DNA of 23,668 nucleotides from a virus. The stretch lies in IMG/VR virus record IMGVR_UViG_3300015242_000041, positions 1 through 23,668 of that record; one strand, given 5' to 3'. Both the position numbers and the translations under genes were made by a program. Positions 10,993-19,468 of the stretch are shown here, piece by piece (within the stretch, counting starts at the first letter, position 1; every line of letters starts with the position of its first letter). Below the pieces are notes generated by a model. The model was not told where the DNA came from. It was given only the letters and a program-made list of their open reading frames with translations, and did not search any database.

Positions 10993-13900
10993 TTAAGCCA
11001 GTGTAATATTCCCAACGGCACTTCTAGCCACAAAGGTGGTATTAGCTGTTACACAAACCAGCTCAATAGCATCATATTGGTTTGTGGATGCCAATGAGCC
11101 AGCGGATGTTGTCGCAGAGCTGCCTAAATCCGCAGTTTGCCCTGTGTTCATTTGAATTTTCCAACCACCGGCGCCTTTACCAGCTATCGCAAGCACAGAG
11201 CCAAAGGGAACCGTTGCTGGTACCGTTAGCGTCACGAGTGATCCGTTATCAGCCACATATCCGGTATTAATAACCATCGTCGCGGATGTTGAGGTTTGAT
11301 CGATCCAGGGAATAGGGCCATTGGTTCCAACAGGAGTACCGTTGGTAATGCCGTACATCCTGATTGTGCCAGACGCGATATTTCCAGAAGAAAACTTAAA
11401 TCTTGCGGCGGTATATGTGGCGGCTCCAATATTAAATGTACAAGAAGTATTTGCGTATCCACTGGCTGATGTACTATAGCAAGCGAACAAACATGTCCCG
11501 CTGGCAACAGAGGATGAAGTGTTTGTGCCGTAAAGATTTAGATTTCCGTATATGCCGTTATATGTCGAGCTATTAGATACCCCACCCGCATCTGGGGCGC
11601 AAACTTTCCATTGAGTGTCATTTGAGCTGCCTTGAGCAGAGTTGCCGGTACCGACGTAAGAAGACCAATTTTGCCAGAGATAACCCGTAGAAGCATAAGT
11701 TGGTGTGCCTCCGGTTCCCATCAACATATAAAGCTGATCGGTATTTGTTGCGGGTAAAACACCAATAAATTCAAACAGATAACCATCGTATTGACTGCTG
11801 AAATAATTTACAAAGTCTAAACTTGAGCTAGAGGACGCAGTTTGAGACGTTATGTAAGTCAGAGAGCCGCCGACTCCGGTGCCGCCCGTTGATGCAATCG
11901 TAATGCTGCCGCTAGCGTTTGTGATGGTAACATTACTTCCGGCTGTCAGGGTTGCAGGTGCGGGTGTTCCGCCCGTAGAACCAATTAATATTTGCCCGTC
12001 AGTCATGGAGCTGGTAAGCGCCGGCACACCACTAGAATTGGTTACCAATGTCGCACTGTTTGCGCTCGTTATTTCCCCTATGACGCTCGTTGATGAGCTG
12101 TACAGTATTCGATTTGCCGTCGTCGTAGCAGGCCATGTTGTGGTTGACCAGGCAGGTGTTGTGCTTGCGCCGGACTGCAACATTTGACGGGCTGTAGCGG
12201 TGCCAGACAGGATTGCGCCAGCGGAAGCAGTTGAGTAAAAAATGCCGCCATTATTTGCTGTGAGGCTAGCATTTGTTCCACCATTAGCCATCGATACGGG
12301 CAACGTGAGGGGTGCCGAAGAAAATTGACTAAAGACAATAGCATCGGTGCCAATCGTAGCCACTGTCTGCGTCTGTAACCACAAGGTATCTGCATTTACC
12401 GTGCCTGCGATTACCGGCACTAAATCCCCAGGTGCGATTTCTGAAGGCTGATCGAAATCGAGGGAACGGGTGAGTACCCAATTAGTAGCGCCAGTACCGA
12501 CCACCGTAACGGTGTAAATCCCATTCTGAAACGTAGACGCTTGGTTTTTAATCAACACCCTTTGCCCCAGTGTTGGAGATTGTCCATCTACACTAAAGGC
12601 CGCCTGCGTCGTGGCATTAGTTAAGGTTGCGCCTATGCCGCTGGCATTGTTGTTATAGGTAACCGTTAAAGCCACTGTACTCGCACACACGCAAGCATTT
12701 TTAAATTCTAAACCCGCCGCAATTGCATCCGCGTATTGCTTAGTGACGGCTTGCAGAGCACTAACCGGATCGGCATGTAAGGTAACCGTTCCAGGAAATA
12801 TGGTTGTGCTGGAAAGGGAGAGAACAGGTGTATTTCCACCCGTGGAGTCAATTTGGTTGGCGGTTCCTGACACGCTGGTTACTGTACCGCCTGAACCAGT
12901 CGCAGCAATACTGATTGTTCCAGCTCCCGGCGTAATCGTTACCCCAGAACCTGCGCTTAGGGAGGCAGCAACAGGCGTTCCACCCGAAACGCCAATAATA
13001 ACTTGGCCATCTGAAAGCGATGAGGAGAAGATGGGAACACCGCCGACAGTGGTGACCAGTGCCGCGCTGTTAGCCGTAGCGAGACCTGCAATCACATTGG
13101 CGGATGAAGAGTAAAGTAATTGGCTTACTGTGGTCGTGGCGGGATAAGTAGCGGTCGACCAGGCAGGTGTTGTGCTTGCGCCCGACATAAGGATTTGTCT
13201 GGCAGTAGAGGTGGACGCAAGAATGGCAAGAGCGGAAGCCGTACTGTATACGATACCGCCAAAATCAGCCGTCAATGAAGCCGCTGTACCACCGCGCGTT
13301 AAGCCAAGCTGACCTGTCCAGCCAAGCGTTAAACTCGTTGCTTGTAATAATGCCGTTGTTGGACTTCCGCCAAGGGTTAAGGTGACGTTAGTATCATCTG
13401 TTTTTGTCAGAGCAGCGGGCGTGATAATGCTAGACGGATTTGTCCAGGTCATCGGACTGCCTGCACCCCCGGCACTCGTCAGGAAATATCCCGATGTACC
13501 TGCGGTGATAGGTAAATTCAGGTTGTACGTGCCAGCTGCGGCCTGAGGTAAAATCGATATCGTCCCACTGCCAGAACCTGTCACTAGGTAGATCGGAGCC
13601 GATATGGATGTTGTGGCAGCAATCGTGCCAGGTGCTATAAAAGTGGAAGGAACGCTGAGGGTGACCGCACCCGTGCTAGCCGATGCCGTTATCTCGTTGG
13701 CGGTGCCTGAAATGGAGCTTACAGCGATAGTAGCTATGTTGCTCCAAGTCATCGGACTTGACCCTCCACCCGCACTAGTAAGAAGGTAGCCGCTCGTTCC
13801 AGCCGTAATGGGAAGGTTTAGATTATATGTACCCGCCGCTGCCTGGGGCAGTATGGAGATTACGCCGCTACCAGAACCGGTGACTAAGTACTCGGGGGCA

Positions 13901-14286
13901 GATATGCTGGTTACCGCCGCCAATGTGCCGGGCGCGATAAAGGTGCTGGGAATGGTTAATATGACTGCGCCTGTCGTAGGGGAGGCGGTTATCTCATTGG
14001 TCGTGCCTGTGACGCTGTTAACCGTCCCTGAACTGGTGGAAAAGGGATACCATGTCGCTCCGTCTGGCGTGGCCTCAAATACGGTAAGCTGCGTATTGAA
14101 ACGGATTGAGCCGGCGGCCCCGGCCCTGGCCGCCGTATTGCCCTCTGGAAGCTGTACGGAGCCTGTGCCGGGTAGTATCGGATTGTTGGCGATAGCGAAG
14201 GTAGGATTAACGGATGTGCCGCCAATGACAATTTCATTAGATGTTCCCGTGACCGTATTGACGGGTGAAATAGCGGTATAAGACAT
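10993..14286 (-). CDS. Large repetitive tail fibre
   Basis: This 1097-residue protein starts at ATG 14286 (AGGG seven bases upstream); a TTG at 14292 is the alternative. The N-terminus has the common fibre motif P-G-T-G-S-V-Q-L-P-E-G followed by R-A-G-A-A-G-S-I-R-F-N-T. Two 100-residue tandem repeats follow (about residues 88-285), each with V-T-G-S-G-S-G and L-P-Q-A-A-A-G-T-Y-N-L-N-L-P. Then come two copies of a roughly 150-residue module, each with G-G-T-x-A-S-L-T-A and G-A-S-T-T-P-A-W-S, separated by a conserved-looking domain (about 490-640). After the second module lies a tip domain shared with the 190-residue protein, and a short terminal domain. It is probably a trimeric host-recognition fibre; trimerisation is family knowledge, not seen here. 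Confidence 0.75.
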   Translation of the reverse strand: MSYTAISPVNTVTGTSNEIVIGGTSVNPTFAIANNPILPGTGSVQLPEGNTAARAGAAGSIRFNTQLTVFEATPDGATWYPFSTSSGTVNSVTGTTNEITASPTTGAVILTIPSTFIAPGTLAAVTSISAPEYLVTGSGSGVISILPQAAAGTYNLNLPITAGTSGYLLTSAGGGSSPMTWSNIATIAVSSISGTANEITASASTGAVTLSVPSTFIAPGTIAATTSISAPIYLVTGSGSGTISILPQAAAGTYNLNLPITAGTSGYFLTSAGGAGSPMTWTNPSSIITPAALTKTDDTNVTLTLGGSPTTALLQATSLTLGWTGQLGLTRGGTAASLTADFGGIVYSTASALAILASTSTARQILMSGASTTPAWSTATYPATTTVSQLLYSSSANVIAGLATANSAALVTTVGGVPIFSSSLSDGQVIIGVSGGTPVAASLSAGSGVTITPGAGTISIAATGSGGTVTSVSGTANQIDSTGGNTPVLSLSSTTIFPGTVTLHADPVSALQAVTKQYADAIAAGLEFKNACVCASTVALTVTYNNNASGIGATLTNATTQAAFSVDGQSPTLGQRVLIKNQASTFQNGIYTVTVVGTGATNWVLTRSLDFDQPSEIAPGDLVPVIAGTVNADTLWLQTQTVATIGTDAIVFSQFSSAPLTLPVSMANGGTNASLTANNGGIFYSTASAGAILSGTATARQMLQSGASTTPAWSTTTWPATTTANRILYSSSTSVIGEITSANSATLVTNSSGVPALTSSMTDGQILIGSTGGTPAPATLTAGSNVTITNASGSITIASTGGTGVGGSLTYITSQTASSSSSLDFVNYFSSQYDGYLFEFIGVLPATNTDQLYMLMGTGGTPTYASTGYLWQNWSSYVGTGNSAQGSSNDTQWKVCAPDAGGVSNSSTYNGIYGNLNLYGTNTSSSVASGTCLFACYSTSASGYANTSCTFNIGAATYTAARFKFSSGNIASGTIRMYGITNGTPVGTNGPIPWIDQTSTSATMVINTGYVADNGSLVTLTVPATVPFGSVLAIAGKGAGGWKIQMNTGQTADLGSSATTSAGSLASTNQYDAIELVCVTANTTFVARSAVGNITLA
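12146..12171 (-). repeat. 26-base direct repeat, copy in second fibre module
   Basis: This tract is identical to 13157-13182 over 26 bases, in the same reading frame (offset 1011 bases = 337 codons). It encodes part of GASTTPAWS. The sequence around both copies has diverged. Confidence 0.75.
13157..13182 (-). repeat. 26-base direct repeat, copy in first fibre module
   Basis: This is the partner of 12146-12171. An exact repeat inside otherwise diverged modules could serve as a crossover point for deletion or exchange of fibre segments. Confidence 0.75.
13440..14027 (-). repeat. Two 300-base tandem repeats in the large fibre gene
   Basis: Copy 1 spans about 14027-13740 and copy 2 about 13727-13440, offset by exactly 300 bases (100 codons). 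The encoded peptides are nearly identical over stretches such as GTYNLNLPITAGTSGY, while the DNA differs at almost every third base. Confidence 0.8.
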
Positions 14287-14295
14287 CTTCAATCC

Positions 14296-14784
14296 CTAAA
14301 GTTGTTGGCCACCGTTGTTGTAGAAATAGCCTGACGTTGCTGAATCAGCGGTAAATAATGCTTTCCTGACCTGCCCTGGTGTTGAGGGGGCTGTGAGTGT
14401 CATTCCACCCGCCACAGTTGGATCTAAAAAATAATCAGCTCCTGGCGTCAGTCCGCTTAAGCCCGGGACATATCCGTAAAGCGTCAGCTCAAAGTCGTTT
14501 ACGTCATCAACAGCAGAGACCATCCCTAAGACGTCAGCATCTGCTGCGCTGTCTCCTTGCGCCAACACATAAAGTGTGCCGTTAAATCTCACAATTTGCT
14601 GCACCGTAAAACCATGGGCCGTCTGGCTAATTTCTCGGCTAAGCTGGCCGGTTGTTCCGGTAGGTGAGCCGTCAAAGCGGTAGTTAGTGCCTGAACGTAA
14701 CCCAACAAACTGGTCACCTAACTGAGGATTCAACCCATTTAGGAACTGACTGAACTTAACGCCCGGCGAAATGGAGAATGGCAT
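14296..14784 (-). CDS. Fibre-associated structural protein
   Basis: This is a 162-residue protein. The start chosen is ATG 14784, one base after the upstream stop; the frame extends further upstream but would overlap the previous gene. The N-terminal 40 residues (MPFSISPGVKFSQFLNGL, then GDQFVGLRSGTNYRFDG) resemble a virion-binding segment. The rest has the phage motif AHGFTVQQIVRFNGTLYVLA, then A-D-V-L-G-M-V, LTLYGYV and LTPGADYFLDP, seen in many tail-fibre and decoration proteins. It is probably a short fibre or adaptor between the tail and the large fibre encoded next. Confidence 0.6.
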   Translation of the reverse strand: MPFSISPGVKFSQFLNGLNPQLGDQFVGLRSGTNYRFDGSPTGTTGQLSREISQTAHGFTVQQIVRFNGTLYVLAQGDSAADADVLGMVSAVDDVNDFELTLYGYVPGLSGLTPGADYFLDPTVAGGMTLTAPSTPGQVRKALFTADSATSGYFYNNGGQQL

Positions 14785-14785
14785 A

Positions 14786-15163
14786 TTAGCTGCTCTGTAT
14801 GACGTAGAATGCAACGGAAATATCGGCAGTGCTGGCGCAATAGAAGTGCAGCACGTCACCGGCTTTACAATACTTGGCGCTTGGATTTAATTCAGAGGTA
14901 GAGGCCGCAAAAGTGGAACCGGCTGGAATCGCGGCTGTAGCATTGTTGGCTACAAAAACATCCTTGCTGGCTTGATAGGAGAATTGCGCAATAAACTTCG
15001 TGGCGTTCGTGGCGTTTGCCAGCCCAATGGCGTTCGTTAGTGGAACCGCTAAAGTGGTGTCCGTGGTGGCCGCAATCGTGGCAGTGAATACCGCATTACA
15101 GAAGGGCAGCCCATATCCGTTTACACCCGATATGTTTTTATCAATGTTATAGATTGTCGTCAT
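14786..15163 (-). CDS. Small structural protein of the fibre cluster
   Basis: This is a 125-residue protein. The start chosen is ATG 15163 (AGGGAG seven bases upstream) over the in-frame ATG at 15184. It is beta-rich, with many Ala, Thr and Asn residues, a middle A-T-N-A-T-K-F-I-A-Q-F motif also present in the neighbouring 691-residue protein (A-T-N-A-T-K-F-A-L-I-Q-Y), and a C-terminal YCKAGDVLHFYCASTADISV strand pair. It is likely a decoration or fibre-accessory protein; no named family is recognised. Confidence 0.55.
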   Translation of the reverse strand: MTTIYNIDKNISGVNGYGLPFCNAVFTATIAATTDTTLAVPLTNAIGLANATNATKFIAQFSYQASKDVFVANNATAAIPAGSTFAASTSELNPSAKYCKAGDVLHFYCASTADISVAFYVIQSS

Positions 15164-15211
15164 GTTCGGACTCCCTGTCCTCATTCGTACGTAAAATTAT
15201 AGACTAAATCA

Positions 15212-17287
15212 TCAAAGTCCGAGCCTACAATCGGCGCTCCATGCACCTGTATTTCGATTCTGCCCTGTATTGGCAGACACTGCCGTCATGCCAAAACCAT
15301 TTTCACCGATAACGGTAGTGGCCGTGCTGTTGCAATCTGTGGAAGCAGTGACAACATAAAACTGAGCATTATTGTTAACGGGATTATAAAAGGTAATCGT
15401 TGGCACCGCATACATGGAAACAGGAAAGGAAAAGAATCCACCGGCGTAGATAGTGCCCGTCGTCCACATTTCCACTGTGCCAAGATATCCCGCTGCTGTC
15501 GCTGGCACCACACCCGCATTAAAAGAGGAACTGTAGTAGCGCTGGCATTGCCTTAAGACTTCATCAGGAGACTGAGGGGCAGGACGCGTAGGAATACCGC
15601 CCGGCACCAAAGAGATAGAGCCGATATCGATGGTGTGTCCAGTAGGCAGCGACGCAAACCCTACCACAATCGCGAAGAAGGTAGCCGTATCGGCTCCTGC
15701 TGCACCATTTAAGTTCCAGCCAGCAAATCCATAATCATTAAAATTAGTAGTACTAGAAGAGCCAACGTTAAATTGTGCATTTCCCAACCCATTCCGTGTC
15801 ACCTCGACCCATGTCCCATTAAAGGTTGCTGGATAACCATTTGCATCAAGGGTGGCTACAAGAGAATTATTTGACCCCGTATTGGGGAGACTACCGGTCG
15901 TATACCAAAGCGATATTGTGCCCACTAGACCGCCCGCTGAAGCTGTAATGGCCGCTATATTGGCTGATAAACTGGTGTTCAGAATTTCTCGCGCCGTGTT
16001 TTGGGGTAGATACTGAATCAAGGCAAACTTTGTGGCGTTCGTGGCCGTGATAGTTAGGGCACCATTACCAGAGGCTGAGCGACTCACAGCTGCGCCTGAG
16101 TTCACGCTCTGAAATAGTATAGTTTGATCCCAAATCTGGGCCGAGGTATTAGCCCCTGCGCTACTGGCGCTGATAGTAGGGCCTAGTGCTTGCGTGGGAT
16201 TCAAAGGGAAGTCCCAGCCTACTAAATAGGAAGGAATGGGCTTGGCTTGCAGTAAGGGACTGTAATAGTTAAACAATTGATCGCGCTGGCGATTTACCGT
16301 GTTCTGCTCATAACCCACGGTAGTGATGTTGGTATCCAATCCGACAATTTGCAGGTTGCTTAAAGTCGTCGATCCGACAATAGGTAATATAACCAAAATA
16401 TCAACATAGCCCGTATCTCCTGTGCTGGGATTAGAAGCGCCAGATAATTGGATGGTGGCCATCGATTCCGCATAACTGCCTGAGATGTTATTGGCGGCTA
16501 ATATCGTTTGGGCTGATAGGCCGTTAGGTTGATATTGAATGCTGAGGTTACTAGATGGCGCTAAAAGCACGCTGGCTGCTATGTAACCGTTATTTCCCCC
16601 GACAGCCGGACTAAAGATGTCTGGATTATTAAGTAATCGTTGACGCAAATACAGGCTGCTTACGTTGGCGCCTGCGGTTACCGTCAACGTATAAGGGGGG
16701 TTACCCGGATAAGCTGAGCTTCCTGAAATTGCATTGCGCGAAACAACCACGCTACCGCTGCCTATGTGAGAGATAATTAAGTCCCACTTAGGCGCTATGG
16801 CAACCGTCATTGTCGCCGAGCCAGTGAAGGGAATGGTTAAAGGATTATTTTGCGAGAAATTAATATCAACAAACTGTGGATTACTTAATTCATTGCTAAT
16901 GTTGCTGTTCTCGGAACCTGGGCTATTAGATGAAACAATGTTTGGCCATGCTTCACGTGTGAACTGAACCACACCAAATGAGTTCTTGACCACAATGTAA
17001 TAGAGCTCAATGTCTCCATTGGCATCGTAGGGATAGTAGTAGATGGCGACATTATTCCCGACGCTGTCTGTAACCGTACCCGCAACACTTAAGTTGATGG
17101 GATTGGGTAAAGCCGTGTAAGTATAATTGGGGGGAGCGCCACTCAGTTCATAGACAAGCTTGGGGCTGGTTCTGTTGTCATCTTTCCAGAATTCTATGCT
17201 TCCATAGGAAAGAGGTGCACTTGTGGCATTATCGACCAGATACTCTTCTAAATCGATTGATACAACGTACTTTGCGTCCAATGCCAT
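15212..17287 (-). CDS. Tail fibre / receptor-binding protein
   Basis: This 691-residue protein starts at ATG 17287 with AAGGGA upstream. The N-terminal 130 residues are a typical virion-attachment domain: GSIEFWKDDNRTSPKLVY, then LPNPINLSVAGT and a YYYPYD/LYYIVVKNS pair. Two beta-rich middle regions follow, one like a carbohydrate-binding sandwich (around residues 400-560). The C-terminal part carries C-Q-R-Y-Y-x-x-S-F (around 575), a motif common in phage tail proteins, followed by a small beta domain. It follows the ejection-protein genes across a 160-base gap and takes the place held by the tailspike gene in P22-like phages. Confidence 0.7.
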   Translation of the reverse strand: MALDAKYVVSIDLEEYLVDNATSAPLSYGSIEFWKDDNRTSPKLVYELSGAPPNYTYTALPNPINLSVAGTVTDSVGNNVAIYYYPYDANGDIELYYIVVKNSFGVVQFTREAWPNIVSSNSPGSENSNISNELSNPQFVDINFSQNNPLTIPFTGSATMTVAIAPKWDLIISHIGSGSVVVSRNAISGSSAYPGNPPYTLTVTAGANVSSLYLRQRLLNNPDIFSPAVGGNNGYIAASVLLAPSSNLSIQYQPNGLSAQTILAANNISGSYAESMATIQLSGASNPSTGDTGYVDILVILPIVGSTTLSNLQIVGLDTNITTVGYEQNTVNRQRDQLFNYYSPLLQAKPIPSYLVGWDFPLNPTQALGPTISASSAGANTSAQIWDQTILFQSVNSGAAVSRSASGNGALTITATNATKFALIQYLPQNTAREILNTSLSANIAAITASAGGLVGTISLWYTTGSLPNTGSNNSLVATLDANGYPATFNGTWVEVTRNGLGNAQFNVGSSSTTNFNDYGFAGWNLNGAAGADTATFFAIVVGFASLPTGHTIDIGSISLVPGGIPTRPAPQSPDEVLRQCQRYYSSSFNAGVVPATAAGYLGTVEMWTTGTIYAGGFFSFPVSMYAVPTITFYNPVNNNAQFYVVTASTDCNSTATTVIGENGFGMTAVSANTGQNRNTGAWSADCRLGL

Positions 17288-17312
17288 TGTGTATATTCCC
17301 TTATGCAGTAGG

Positions 17313-17352
17313 CTATTGCTATGTTAGCGCAATTGGTTTAGTATAGCAATAG
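17313..17352. promoter_or_regulatory. 10-base inverted repeat between ejection and fibre genes
   Basis: CTATTGCTAT (17313-17322) is exactly inverted at 17343-17352 (ATAGCAATAG), with a 20-base spacer. No T tract follows on either strand, so it is not a standard terminator. It may be an operator, or an RNA stem that processes or stabilises the late transcript. Confidence 0.4.
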
Positions 17353-17383
17353 GTAGAAACTTGACTAAATTAAGGAGCGTATT

Positions 17384-17443
17384 GTGTATTGGATGATTCT
17401 TTGGGGTCTTTGCTTTATTTGCATAGATTTTATTCCCAGTTAA
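17384..17443 (+). CDS. Possible 19-residue hydrophobic micro-ORF
   Basis: GTG 17384 has a near-perfect Shine-Dalgarno (TTAAGGAG, six-base spacing) and opens 19 codons: YWMILWGLCFICIDFIPS after the start. It is hydrophobic, on the plus strand, in the gap between two minus-strand late genes. TTGACT lies at 17361-17366, but no matching -10 precedes the gene. The ribosome site is the main support. Confidence 0.3.
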   Translation: MYWMILWGLCFICIDFIPS

Positions 17444-17446
17444 TGG

Positions 17447-19468
17447 TTAATCCTCTTTTGGCGCGATATTCGATAATGACGATCCAAAAGGCGTTTTAGG
17501 CCTGTGTCCGAACTTTTGATTTACAACGCTTTCTCGCATTACTTGGTCTGTCAGCCATTTCTTTAAAGCCTTATCTTTAATAAAGGATAGAAGTGGAAGC
17601 CCGACACCTCCCAGTATTCCACCCAATGTACCGCCAGCATGCAGTCCCGCCGCTAATCCACCCACACCCTGAAGTCCGGTCATTATTTTATTGAGCTTTT
17701 CATTGGTTCTGGCACCTGTTTTTGGATTAGCCATTCTATTGAGCGCTTCCCCGTTCATTTTCGTTAATCTTTGATAATCTAATAATTGTCTTTGCATCGG
17801 CTTATCAAATAAAGCTTTGAACTGCCTTTTGCCCAAGCCATCTAGTAATTGATTAAGCTTGCCTGGACTGAAGGCACCTTGTTTATCAAAGGCTTGCTGA
17901 AGATAGGCCATTCCCAGCGCACCTTGCTGATCTTTTGGCAATGCCTGCTTTGCTTTTTCAATCAATTGGTATTTGTCTTTGGCTTTTCCTGGCTTAACAA
18001 TGTCATGAATGATAGATTGAGCGTCTTTTGAGCCAGAGCTATAAGGATAGAGTTCTTTGTCTAAAAATTTGGCAAAACTATTTTGATAAACCTTGTCAGC
18101 TTCACTGGCCATGACCTGAAGCTCTGGCGATGCCTTTTCTTTAAGATTAGTTTTGATATCTTCTTTTAATTTAGCTCCCAACTTTTTATACAGGCCCCCC
18201 AGAGCCCGGTCATTAGCTGCGGGGGATTTGAGCATTCTTTCCCCCTCATTATAAAGTTGACTGGCCGTCATTTTAGCTGTCTTAAGAGAAGGGTAGGTTG
18301 TTTTACCGGGACTCTCAGTTGTCACTGATTCAAGTCGAGATAATTGATTTACCATTTTTCTAAACTTGGCGTCATTCTTTAGCATAGGACTTTCGGCGAT
18401 AGCCTCTTTATTTTGTCTGGCGAATCTTGAGAAGTTAGGAAGCTCTAAAAGAAGACCTTCTTTATTTGCTTGCTTAGTTACATCCTCATACAGCGCGTTC
18501 TTAGCCAACCCTTCTTTTTTATATCCTTTCTGCATTAGGGACTCTACCAATTGATTAGCGTCTCCTGTATGGGCTCCCTGAAACAATCCTTCTCCTTTCT
18601 TTGTAAGATGTTCCCCGAGCTCAGTTAAAATAGGTTCGGTTCCTGACAACTCATTTTCAAAATATTTTTTTAAGGAAGGAGATTTGATCACGTCCCCTAA
18701 AGGCGTCTTAGTACCCTCAGCTACGCGTGCTCTTTCTAGCATTTCAGGAGAAGCGCGCTCCCCAAACTTAGATAAAGCAGTAGAAGGACGAGCCTTATTT
18801 AATCCCTGCATAGCCCCTTCGATAGGTGCAAACGCACCCATCGCGGTAATAGGGTTCTCGTTCTGCCCGACAGCATGAGCTCCGGCCATACCCGTTCTTA
18901 GCCCGGCCCTGGCCAGGTTTCCCACTTGCCCCAACTCCCCTCCAAACATATAGGGAAGAAATTCAGTAACGCCTTTTATTAATTCATCCCCATGACGAGA
19001 ACCGAGATCATGCCTTTGTTCGGGGGCCGTTATGCCAGATAGATTATCGAGTATCTGGTTAAAGCTTTCTGGATGGTTTTGTCGCGGAATCCTGCCTTCA
19101 TATTCTGGGGAAATAACTTCTTTTCTGGCCAGATAGTCACCAATGTTTGCCGGTGTATTTAACACGCCTTGACCCAAGCCATACAGGCCTCTCAGGGCAT
19201 TTTTCCCGACCCTCCCTGGATCGTTAAATATCTGTTCACCAGCACCCATTACCTCATTGGGTAACCCTTTAGCCATGTTCCACAGAGCGCCTGGAACTGC
19301 GCTTGCACCTGATTTAATGTCATTCCATATTCCAGATGCGCCCAGGTCTTGCTGCCTTCTTCTTTCCTTTTCCTGGTTTAAAGCTTCTGGTGTGAAGCGC
19401 TGTTTAGCGGCATTAACGAACTGTCTACGCTCTCTTTCTCGCAATAATTCTTCTTTTGTATATTGCAT
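17447..19468 (-). CDS. Large DNA-ejection protein (P22 gp16 position)
   Basis: This 673-residue protein starts at ATG 19468, overlapping the previous stop (TAATG). The N-terminus is highly charged and helical (KEELLRERERRQFVNAAKQR). Glycine-rich amphipathic stretches follow (GASAVPGALWNMAKGLPNEV, GLYGLGQGVLNTPANIGDYL), then long helical regions with many Lys, Glu and Gln. Near the C-terminus there is a Gly/Leu hydrophobic segment (GLAAGLHAGGTLGGILGGVG) that could cross a membrane. Third in the trio after the gp10-like gene, it is similar in size and place to P22 gp16 (609 residues). It would be packaged in the virion and released into the cell with the DNA. Assignment rests on position and composition. 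Confidence 0.65.
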   Translation of the reverse strand: MQYTKEELLRERERRQFVNAAKQRFTPEALNQEKERRRQQDLGASGIWNDIKSGASAVPGALWNMAKGLPNEVMGAGEQIFNDPGRVGKNALRGLYGLGQGVLNTPANIGDYLARKEVISPEYEGRIPRQNHPESFNQILDNLSGITAPEQRHDLGSRHGDELIKGVTEFLPYMFGGELGQVGNLARAGLRTGMAGAHAVGQNENPITAMGAFAPIEGAMQGLNKARPSTALSKFGERASPEMLERARVAEGTKTPLGDVIKSPSLKKYFENELSGTEPILTELGEHLTKKGEGLFQGAHTGDANQLVESLMQKGYKKEGLAKNALYEDVTKQANKEGLLLELPNFSRFARQNKEAIAESPMLKNDAKFRKMVNQLSRLESVTTESPGKTTYPSLKTAKMTASQLYNEGERMLKSPAANDRALGGLYKKLGAKLKEDIKTNLKEKASPELQVMASEADKVYQNSFAKFLDKELYPYSSGSKDAQSIIHDIVKPGKAKDKYQLIEKAKQALPKDQQGALGMAYLQQAFDKQGAFSPGKLNQLLDGLGKRQFKALFDKPMQRQLLDYQRLTKMNGEALNRMANPKTGARTNEKLNKIMTGLQGVGGLAAGLHAGGTLGGILGGVGLPLLSFIKDKALKKWLTDQVMRESVVNQKFGHRPKTPFGSSLSNIAPKED

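Noticed and set aside
11879-14281. Several plus-strand open frames opposite the large fibre gene
   Set aside because: They mirror the Ala/Thr/Val-rich fibre codons and have no start signals; antisense shadows.
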